NCBI RefSeq assembly: GCF_945901735.1 | Contig: NZ_CAMDLM010000015.1 | Coordinates: 22,796 to 86,795, forward strand | Source: Limnohabitans sp. Rim8 | GTDB taxonomy: Bacteria > Pseudomonadota > Gammaproteobacteria > Burkholderiales > Burkholderiaceae_C | Length of the DNA: 64,000 nucleotides | Reading direction: 5' to 3' | In this document: positions 58,050 to 64,000 of the stretch, piece after piece | How the letters are laid out: every line of letters begins with the position of its first letter | Position numbering within the stretch: position 1 is the first letter of the stretch | Translations under genes and position numbers: made by a program | The notes under the pieces: generated by a model | Database searches by the model: none | Told to the model about the DNA's origin: nothing | The model's input: the letters and a program-made list of their open reading frames with translations, nothing else

Positions 58050-58658
58050 GTGAAAGATTTTTTGAAAGCTTTGGAAGTGCAGCGTTGGGACGATCACCGC
58101 TACTACCACCATTGCCGCATCAACCAGTCCCTGCACTTGCTCAGTGCCATGGCTTTTGTGGTGGCTTACGGCATGCTGTGGATCGATCCGGCCATGGCTG
58201 CGTTGCTGGCCTGGATGGTCTCCATGACCTCCAGACAAGCCGGTCACTTCTTCTTTGAACCCTTGGGCTATGACCACGTCAACGAAGCCACCAACGACTT
58301 CAAGGAAGAGATCAAGGTGGGCTATAACCTGCGCCGCAAGGTGGTGTTGTTGAGTGTCTGGGCTCTTTTGCCTTTGGCCATCTACATGAATCCTGGCTTC
58401 ATGGGCTTGCTGCCGGTGCATGACACCTGGTTTGAGTTTTTGCGGGCTGTGGGTTTTGCCTGGTTGTACTTGGGTGCGGCGGCATTGCTGTTCCGCACAG
58501 TGCATTTGTTTTTCCTGTATGACGTGCAAACCGGACTGGTCTGGATGACCAAGATCATCACCGATCCCTTCCATGACATCTATCTCTACCACAGAGCGCC
58601 ATGGCAGTTGTTGCGCGGTCAGCGCTTCGCTGACAGCACTTTTCACTCCGGCCGCTGA
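58050..58658 (+). CDS. Membrane protein, Mpo1/DUF962-like, Pho-controlled
   Basis: A 202-residue protein with about four hydrophobic segments. Its histidine pattern YHHCRINQSLH, then RQAGHFFFEPLGYDHVNEATNDFKEE, recalls the DUF962/Mpo1 family (H-x3-N-x3-H, then Q-x2-GH-x2-FE), whose yeast member is an iron-dependent dioxygenase acting on 2-hydroxy fatty acids. The similarity is by motif only. GTG at 58050 is chosen because AAAGGGG lies five bases upstream and the Pho promoter would start downstream of the earlier ATGs. A lipid-related role fits the neighbours; nothing more can be said. Confidence 0.6.
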   Translation: MKDFLKALEVQRWDDHRYYHHCRINQSLHLLSAMAFVVAYGMLWIDPAMAALLAWMVSMTSRQAGHFFFEPLGYDHVNEATNDFKEEIKVGYNLRRKVVLLSVWALLPLAIYMNPGFMGLLPVHDTWFEFLRAVGFAWLYLGAAALLFRTVHLFFLYDVQTGLVWMTKIITDPFHDIYLYHRAPWQLLRGQRFADSTFHSGR

Positions 58659-58667
58659 GGGTTCATC

Positions 58668-58700
58668 ACCCCGGTTCACTGGGCCACAGTGAACCGGGGT
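58668..58700. terminator. Terminator between convergent genes
   Basis: ACCCCGGTTCACT, a 7-base loop and AGTGAACCGGGGT form a perfect 13-bp stem followed by TTGTCTT. It serves the membrane protein gene and may also stop the aminotransferase transcript from the other side. Confidence 0.8.
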
Positions 58701-58706
58701 TTGTCT

Positions 58707-60338
58707 TCAGCGAAACAGTGTTTCCTTGAGGATGCTGCGGCGGATGGATTTGTTGGTGATCTCTGGGGCATGCCACCACCAGCCATCGCGCTGCATGTCT
58801 TGACAGGCTAAGACAAACTTTTGAAGCACCGCTTCAAAGTCAGCGTCGCTGTAGTTGAGGCTGAAGATCAAACGACCCGTTCCCACCCAACTGAGCGCCA
58901 ATCCATGCAGCCTGAGGTAGTACTGCAGCATCCAGTTGTACCGGCTGGGCTGGGTATAAAAGAGTGTCCAGACGCTCGACATGTTGGCCGCTTGCAAGGG
59001 CAAGCCATGCGCTTGCATGGTGCTGTTGAATTGGGTGGCGCGGGCATTCCAGCGCTCATCCAGTCCTTCGTAAATGGCTCGGACTTCTGGCGTTTGCAAT
59101 TGATCCAAAAATGCCGACATGGCGCCCATAACCGCAGGATGGGCATTAAACGTGCCACGCGCAAAGCAGATGTTTGCTGGACGTTTTTCATCAAAACGGC
59201 GCATCCACACGCGTTTGCCACAGATCACGCCGACAGGAAATCCACCGCCCAATGTTTTCCCATAAGTGACCATGTCCGCTTGCACGCCAAAGTAGGCTTG
59301 CGCGCCACCTGCTGCCAAACGGAAGCCCAAAAAGACTTCGTCAAAAATCAGCGCAATGCCGCGTTCTGTGCAGACCTGTCGCAAGGCCTTGAGCCAAGCG
59401 GTGTAAGCCTCGCGGTTATAAGCGGCGCGTCGGCTGCTGTCCACCAGGGTCGAGTCGCCTGGCGCGTTGACGTTTGTGTGCAGCGCCTGCAATGGGTTGA
59501 TCAGCACGCAGGCAATGTCTTTGCGGGTACGCAGCACTTTCAAGCTGCGTTCGCTCATCTCGCTCAGCGTGTAGGTTTCGCGCGGTGGCATCGGGTTGCC
59601 CGGGCCGGGCTGCACGTCCTCCCACCAACCGTGGTAAGCCCCGCAAAATCGCACGATGTTTTTGCGGCGGGTGTGGTACCGGGCCAAGCGAACGGCCTGC
59701 ATGACGGCCTCGGTGCCCGACATGTGAAAAGACACTTCGTCCAAACCCGAGATGACTTTGAGTTTTTCTGCATTGCTGGCCACCACAGGGTGGTAAGAGC
59801 CCAGGACGGGTCCCAAGCTTTCCGTGCGCGCCATGCCTTCGGACATGGTGCGTTTGTAAAAATCAGCGCCGAAAACATTGACGCCATAAGAGCCGGTCAG
59901 GTCGTAAAAGACTTGACCGTCCAGGTCTGTGACTTGCACGCCTTGGGCCGACTGCCAGAACGAGCCTACTTTCAGATGCTCACGCACCACGGGGCTGAAC
60001 TGAAAGGGCACACGGTAGGCCGCAATGAATTGCATGTCCGAGATGTTTTCACGCGCGGCAGCGGTGGCTTCTATGCTCAAGCGGTGGCGTTTTTGCAAAG
60101 TGTCGGCCAAGCCCATGAAAGAGGCACGGCGTTGGGCTTGAATGTCCAGGGGCGCACCGTCGCAACCGAAAAATTCGGTTTCATTGAAACTGTAGCCAGG
60201 CAGCCAGCGTGCCAAGCGTTTGGCCATCCGCGAATGCCCTGCCAAAGAAGGGTGTTTGGCGCGCGAGAGTTGAAGGCGTTGGTGAATGGCTGGTGCAAAA
60301 GCGGCCAATATGCCCAAACTGATCCAAGTGGGGTTCAC
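58707..60338 (-). CDS. Class III aminotransferase (glutamate-1-semialdehyde aminomutase-like) with N-terminal extension
   Basis: A 543-residue PLP enzyme. The class III core occupies about residues 100-520: SFHMSGTEAVMQAVRLAR (cofactor phosphate), CGAYHGWWED, LIFDEVFLGFR and the PLP lysine in MVTYGKTLGGGFPVGV (K361). The first 100 residues, with a short hydrophobic start, are extra to the family. GTG at 60338 is preferred: AAGGAG lies seven bases upstream, whereas a TTG six bases earlier lacks room. Heme genes are absent, and psd is divergent next door, so a role in an amino-lipid head group is possible but unproven. Confidence 0.78.
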   Translation of the reverse strand: MNPTWISLGILAAFAPAIHQRLQLSRAKHPSLAGHSRMAKRLARWLPGYSFNETEFFGCDGAPLDIQAQRRASFMGLADTLQKRHRLSIEATAAARENISDMQFIAAYRVPFQFSPVVREHLKVGSFWQSAQGVQVTDLDGQVFYDLTGSYGVNVFGADFYKRTMSEGMARTESLGPVLGSYHPVVASNAEKLKVISGLDEVSFHMSGTEAVMQAVRLARYHTRRKNIVRFCGAYHGWWEDVQPGPGNPMPPRETYTLSEMSERSLKVLRTRKDIACVLINPLQALHTNVNAPGDSTLVDSSRRAAYNREAYTAWLKALRQVCTERGIALIFDEVFLGFRLAAGGAQAYFGVQADMVTYGKTLGGGFPVGVICGKRVWMRRFDEKRPANICFARGTFNAHPAVMGAMSAFLDQLQTPEVRAIYEGLDERWNARATQFNSTMQAHGLPLQAANMSSVWTLFYTQPSRYNWMLQYYLRLHGLALSWVGTGRLIFSLNYSDADFEAVLQKFVLACQDMQRDGWWWHAPEITNKSIRRSILKETLFR

Positions 60339-60372
60339 AGTCAAGCTCCTTGTGACAACAAAATTTCTTTTT

Positions 60373-60390
60373 ATTCAAATTGAGTGACAA
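60373..60390 (-). promoter_or_regulatory. Weak Pho-box-like sequence upstream of the aminotransferase
   Basis: On the minus strand TTGTCAC-TCAA-TTTGAAT has a perfect first half and a poor second half. It lies 35 bases before the aminotransferase start and immediately before psd on the other strand. A second TTGTCAC occurs 25 bases further on. Confidence 0.3.
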
Positions 60391-60391
60391 C

Positions 60392-61270
60392 ATGATGAAG
60401 ATTCGCCGACTTTTTCAAAAATGGATGCTGCAAGAAGACCTGAATTTCTTGCTCACCAACCGCATCCCGCGCATCACCCTGACCCGATTCATGGGCTGGT
60501 GGAGCAAGATCCGACACCCCTGGGTGGTCAAGTCGTCCATGGCGGTTTGGCGCTGGTTCAGTGATCTGGATTTGAGCGAAGCCAAGCACACGCAATTTGA
60601 CAGCTTGCATGCGTGCTTCACGCGTGAGCTCAAGCCCGGGGCGCGGGTGGTCAACCTGGACCCCACGCGCATGACCTCGCCTTGCGATGCCATCGTGGGG
60701 GCCTGCGGCACGATCACGCAGGGCCAGGTTTTTCAGGCCAAAGGTTTTCCTTACCAGTTGGACACTTTGCTGGGTACATCCGCGCGCTGTCAGCATTGGC
60801 CTGCCGCGCTGGAAGGGGGCACCTACATCACCTTGCGCCTGACCAGCAGCATGTACCACCGTTTCCATGCGCCGCACGACGTGCAGCTGCAGCATGTGAC
60901 TTACATCTCGGGCGACACCTGGAATGTGAACCCGGTGGCACTGGCGCGCGTACAAGAGCTGTTTTGCAAAAACGAACGGGCGGTCTTGCACATGCAAACG
61001 CAAGAGGGCGTGCCGTTCTTGATCGTGCCCGTGGCGGCGGTGTTGGTGGCCAGCATGCGCTTTCATGCGGTCGATGTGTTGCTCAACCTGCGCTACAAAG
61101 GCCCGAATGAAATGCCCTGTGATGCGGTCTATGCCAAGGGCCAGGAAATGGGCTGGTTCGAGCACGGCTCGACCATTTTGGTGTTTGTGCCCAAAGGCTT
61201 TGCCTTGGCACCTGACATCGTGCTCGGGCAACGCATCCAAATGGGGCAAGCCTTGCTCAGCAAACTCTGA
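60392..61270 (+). CDS. psd: Phosphatidylserine decarboxylase
   Basis: Psd converts phosphatidylserine to phosphatidylethanolamine and matures by self-cleavage to a pyruvoyl enzyme. The 292-residue proenzyme shows FTRELKPGAR, SPCDAIVGACG, the YHRFHAP-type MYHRFHAPHDV and the cleavage motif in WFEHGSTILVF, where the usual LGST reads HGST. The ATG at 60392 is followed by another ATG; no strong ribosome binding site is present. It is separated by 53 bases from the divergent aminotransferase gene. Confidence 0.92.
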   Translation: MMKIRRLFQKWMLQEDLNFLLTNRIPRITLTRFMGWWSKIRHPWVVKSSMAVWRWFSDLDLSEAKHTQFDSLHACFTRELKPGARVVNLDPTRMTSPCDAIVGACGTITQGQVFQAKGFPYQLDTLLGTSARCQHWPAALEGGTYITLRLTSSMYHRFHAPHDVQLQHVTYISGDTWNVNPVALARVQELFCKNERAVLHMQTQEGVPFLIVPVAAVLVASMRFHAVDVLLNLRYKGPNEMPCDAVYAKGQEMGWFEHGSTILVFVPKGFALAPDIVLGQRIQMGQALLSKL

Positions 61271-61315
61271 GGCGTTCCATCGGTGGCGCACTGGCGCAGT
61301 GAGAGTGCCGAAATT

Positions 61316-62002
61316 TCATGTGCGTTTCAGCTGGTAAAGGCGCCAATGAAGCCAGATGTGCCGGATCAATAAATTGGTACCCCAAATGGCCACCATCGAA
61401 AAAACCACATCGCTCAGGAAGTGTCCTCCCTGCATGATCCGTCCCAGACCAATCAAGGTGCCGGCCAGAGTCCCGAGAATCCACCAACGCCTGCGGGCTG
61501 CGGGCGCTGACCACAGCCCCAAGGTCATGATGCAAAAGCCGATGGCGGCGTGACCACTGACGAACGAGCAGTTGCGCTGGCACAGGTGACTGCTGTGCAG
61601 TGCAGGAATGAAAGGGGCATCCCCACCCATGCTGAGGGTGTGGGCAGGGCGGGGGCGACCGACCTGATTTTTTAGCCCCTCGTGGACCAGTAGCCCCACG
61701 CCAAGCACGACCACCAAGAGCCAAGCAAGAGATTTTCGCCAGACGCCCCTGAGCACCTGAGTGGGTTGGATCCAGCGTGCCACAATCACGAGCAAGGCGC
61801 ACAGCGTCAATGCCATGCCCACCCGGGGTGCCCAGACGTAAGTGGCCTGGACCCAAACCCAATCGCCAGCAGGAAAGGTGCCTCTTTCTTCATAGAACTG
61901 TTGGGCCACCCAGAGGTCTAATTCGGGCCAGAGCAGGACAATGAAGCATGAGGCCAGCAACAGGGCGGTCCATGCGAGCCAGGAGCGGTAACGGGGTTTC
62001 AA
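61316..62002 (-). CDS. PAP2-family membrane phosphatase
   Basis: A 228-residue lipid phosphatase of the PAP2 superfamily with about five to six membrane segments. The three catalytic motifs are present: KNQVGRPRP, CSFVSGHAAIG and GRIMQGGHFLSDVVFS. Such enzymes dephosphorylate phosphatidate, undecaprenyl diphosphate or lipid A. The start is a TTG that overlaps the upstream GT39 stop (TTGA); no other start is available before the first membrane segment. Coupled to two GT39 genes, it probably acts on a lipid-linked sugar or on lipid A. Confidence 0.82.
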   Translation of the reverse strand: MKPRYRSWLAWTALLLASCFIVLLWPELDLWVAQQFYEERGTFPAGDWVWVQATYVWAPRVGMALTLCALLVIVARWIQPTQVLRGVWRKSLAWLLVVVLGVGLLVHEGLKNQVGRPRPAHTLSMGGDAPFIPALHSSHLCQRNCSFVSGHAAIGFCIMTLGLWSAPAARRRWWILGTLAGTLIGLGRIMQGGHFLSDVVFSMVAIWGTNLLIRHIWLHWRLYQLKRT

Positions 62003-63555
62003 TGGGGGTCCAGCTTCCAGAGGAAAACAGTTCTGCCCGCTTCGGTGTGTCGATGGAGCAAATGCCGGTGAGGGAAAAATTCAAGCCATGGGTGGCCCCA
62101 AGGTGTTTCATCGTTGGAGATCATCAGCACCGAGGCCCTGGCATTTTGGGGGTGCTTGGGGTCGTAGGGGTTGACCATCTCGTAGTGGTGCGCAGGTGAC
62201 ACGGCGGGTGACCACGCTTGGACGCGGCGGTCCTGGTCGCGCCATGCGTAGGCGGCATGCGCAATGAGCGCACGCTCTGCGGAAACGATCTGCAAAGCCG
62301 GAAATTGGGCTGTGTATGGGCTCAGGGCAAGCAAGGCACTGTCCCAGCCTTTGGCCCTGGACCACAGGTCCCAGCGTGGTCCCGTGCTGCCAGGAATCAG
62401 ATGCTGCCGCCAGTCACCGGCCAGAGAGATGGTGGCACCCACCAAGGTGCCCGTAATCCAAACCACCCAAGGCCCGGTCCATGTCAAAGTCGGGCGTCTG
62501 ACGCGCCAAAGGGCCATCATCAAGGCCAGTGCCAGCAAAGCCGGAGCAGGCCAGTTCATCTGGGATTTTCCCCAAAGAGACTGGAGCAAACCCGCCAGCC
62601 ATATCGGCCACGCCCAAGACCAGCTCCAACCCATCAAGGACAGGCGACCCGCAGGTCCGCGTGTCGCCATGGGTGGTGCCGGGCTATTGCGCCAGTACAG
62701 GATCAGCCAGAGCAGGGCCACCACGAGCACAACAGGCCCGATGAGCACACCCTGGCTGAGGATGTAGACCAAGGCCGAGGCCCAAGGCGATGCCGCATCG
62801 GCGCCCTGGCCCGAACCCAGCAGTTCGGTGGTGTGCCTGAGGGTGGGCCAAGCATTGCGGTGGTTCCAGGCCAAATGAGGGCTCAGTAAAACGGCGCAAA
62901 TCATGAAGGCCAGCAACAAGCCCCGCAAGATCAAGCGCTGGCGCAAATGCCATGCCAGCCACACCAGGCTGACGCCAGCGGCCATGGCGGTGTACTTGGA
63001 CAGGACGGCCAAGGCCAGGAACAGGCCCACCAGGGCCCAAGAAGTGAGATTCTCAGGCGTTTGTTGGGCCCGCCAGAAGGACCACATGACCAGGGACCAG
63101 AAAAAAAGAAGGGGGCCATCGGTTGTGCTCACCTGCCCCAGCAGCGCAAAGGCCAGCATGGCGCTGCACAGCGCTGCGGCCCAGGCACCCGCGATCAAGC
63201 GGGAGTGGCCATCCAAATCGGTGCCATCGCGCAGCATATCCCGCGTCAGCCGCCACAGAACCAAAGGGGTCAGTGTCCAGATCAACACCACCAGCCAGCG
63301 CACGCCGGTCAAGCTGTCGCCGCCGATCCATGTGGACAGCCGCATGAGTGAGGGTAAAACCGGCGGCTTGGAAAAATAGCCCCAAGCCAGATCGCGTGAC
63401 CAGTCCCAGTATTGGGCTTCGTCAACAAACAGCCCGGCCCCGCTCCACCAGGTGGCCGCAAGTCGCCAGAGCCCGGACCCCACCACCAAAGCGACCACAA
63501 AAAGGAGCGTGTTGCGCCGCTCGGTTGCGCCAAATCTGGATGGGGATGTGTTCAT
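61999..63555 (-). CDS. GT39 (PMT/ArnT-like) membrane glycosyltransferase
   Basis: A 518-residue polytopic protein of the PMT_2/ArnT group, which transfers a sugar from an undecaprenyl- or dolichyl-phosphate carrier. The catalytic acidic motif is visible in LFVDEAQYWDWSRDLAWGYFSKPP after the first membrane segment; about 10-12 membrane segments follow and a soluble C-terminal region carries KLDPH at its end. Start overlaps the upstream gene (ATGA). The acceptor may be lipid A or another envelope lipid; no arn genes are present. Confidence 0.82.
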   Translation of the reverse strand: MNTSPSRFGATERRNTLLFVVALVVGSGLWRLAATWWSGAGLFVDEAQYWDWSRDLAWGYFSKPPVLPSLMRLSTWIGGDSLTGVRWLVVLIWTLTPLVLWRLTRDMLRDGTDLDGHSRLIAGAWAAALCSAMLAFALLGQVSTTDGPLLFFWSLVMWSFWRAQQTPENLTSWALVGLFLALAVLSKYTAMAAGVSLVWLAWHLRQRLILRGLLLAFMICAVLLSPHLAWNHRNAWPTLRHTTELLGSGQGADAASPWASALVYILSQGVLIGPVVLVVALLWLILYWRNSPAPPMATRGPAGRLSLMGWSWSWAWPIWLAGLLQSLWGKSQMNWPAPALLALALMMALWRVRRPTLTWTGPWVVWITGTLVGATISLAGDWRQHLIPGSTGPRWDLWSRAKGWDSALLALSPYTAQFPALQIVSAERALIAHAAYAWRDQDRRVQAWSPAVSPAHHYEMVNPYDPKHPQNARASVLMISNDETPWGHPWLEFFPHRHLLHRHTEAGRTVFLWKLDPH

Positions 63556-64000
63556 GGCCGGGAAGCCGTTTCAGTTTGGAACAAAACCATGCCCTTGTTC
63601 TTGGCCCACACCCGAGCACCGGGCGGGACTTGAGACTCAGGGGCCAGGTACAAGCTTGCTGGAGTGCCTTTGGGGAGCAGTGCTTGTTGACGGTAAAAGG
63701 CAAAGGAGGGCCAGTTGCCTCCGATTTGCCCCACGGAGGACGGCCAATTTCTTGCTTCCAGTCCCAAGGCTTTGATGGGTCCCTGCAGGGTGTTGGCCCA
63801 CCACGGCCAAACGACCAAGGCCAAGACCGTGCCATGGACCAAGGCCATGCCCGACAGCATGTCGGCCACGCCCAAGCGGGGCATTTTGGCGCGCCAGATC
63901 AGCAGGGTCAGCGCCAGCAGGCCCCAGAGGGTGGCAATCGTGACCAGTGGCAAAGTGTCCAGGCCATGCCGGAAAATAGGCCTCAGCGCCTGCGGAACCT
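63552..64000 (-). CDS. C-terminal part of a second GT39-like membrane protein (cut by window edge)
   Basis: The frame is open to the right edge and only the last 149 residues are seen. Two membrane segments (LVTIATLWGLLALTLLIW and GMALVHGTVLALVVWPWW) are followed by a periplasmic-looking domain (SFAFYRQQALLPKGTPASLYL) like the soluble C-terminus of ArnT-type enzymes. It is coupled by an ATGA overlap to the GT39 gene downstream. Family assignment is tentative because the catalytic N-terminus is missing. Confidence 0.65.
   Translation of the reverse strand, partial: VPQALRPIFRHGLDTLPLVTIATLWGLLALTLLIWRAKMPRLGVADMLSGMALVHGTVLALVVWPWWANTLQGPIKALGLEARNWPSSVGQIGGNWPSFAFYRQQALLPKGTPASLYLAPESQVPPGARVWAKNKGMVLFQTETASRP

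Noticed and set aside
60339..60344. TTG start for the aminotransferase
   Set aside because: It leaves one base after AAGGAG, whereas the GTG two codons later has the optimal seven-base spacing.

Overview
The window reads as chromosomal DNA of a freshwater betaproteobacterium of the Comamonadaceae (Limnohabitans/Rhodoferax-like). This rests on gene families, on the suhB-trmJ-cysE neighbourhood and on high-GC codon use; no rRNA marker is present to confirm it. Genes lie on both strands in tight operons, many with 4-base ATGA overlaps. I saw no tRNA, rRNA, CRISPR array, insertion sequence or prophage.

Layout. 0-9.6 kb is housekeeping: mutS (cut by the left edge), a HlyC/CorC transporter, suhB, trmJ, cysE, dnaG, an acyl-CoA synthetase and a Nudix hydrolase. 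9.7-14.5 kb holds a TRAP transporter (dctPQM), an FAH-family hydrolase, a MarR regulator and a small monooxygenase. From 14.6 kb onward almost everything concerns phosphorus: phosphonate breakdown (phnX, an FAD amine oxidase, an HD oxygenase; 15.5-18.4 kb), phosphate-free lipid synthesis (olsB, plcP; 18.5-20.3 kb), polyphosphate (ppk, sixA, ppx; 20.4-25.1 kb), an arsenic operon (acr3, an arsR-arsC fusion, arsJ, GAPDH; 25.2-29.5 kb), a PhoX phosphatase, an orphan ParA pair, a lipid glycosyltransferase, two paralogous surface lipoproteins around an outer-membrane barrel, a second PhoX, a 5'-nucleotidase-like enzyme and a PQQ sugar dehydrogenase (29.6-43.7 kb). Then come pstSCAB-phoU-phoB-phoR, a phnDCEE transporter, ugd-lplT, a GT4 glycosyltransferase, a membrane protein, an aminotransferase, a phosphatidylserine decarboxylase, a PAP2 phosphatase and two GT39 glycosyltransferases (43.9-64 kb).

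The unifying signal is a repeated Pho box, close to TTGWCAC-N4-TTGWCAC (18 bp), read by eye upstream of at least nine transcription units. At several of them a -10-like hexamer lies 10 bases downstream. The boxed units are the HD oxygenase-olsB-plcP run, ppk, phoX1, the GT28 glycosyltransferase, one lipoprotein, pstS, phnD, ugd-lplT and the 58-kb membrane protein, with weaker boxes at phoX2, the GT4 enzyme and the aminotransferase. The window therefore looks like a consolidated Pho-regulon island: sensing (PhoR/PhoB/PhoU), uptake (Pst, Phn), scavenging enzymes, polyphosphate storage, replacement of phospholipids by ornithine and glyco/glucuronosyl lipids, and arsenate defence, which fits because Pst-type systems also import arsenate.

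Least explained parts: the Ig-like lipoprotein/barrel locus (34.2-37.5 kb), the divergent aminotransferase/psd pair and the 58-kb membrane protein, the ParA plus 86-aa pair, apparent leaderless Pho promoters, and several short repeat arrays.
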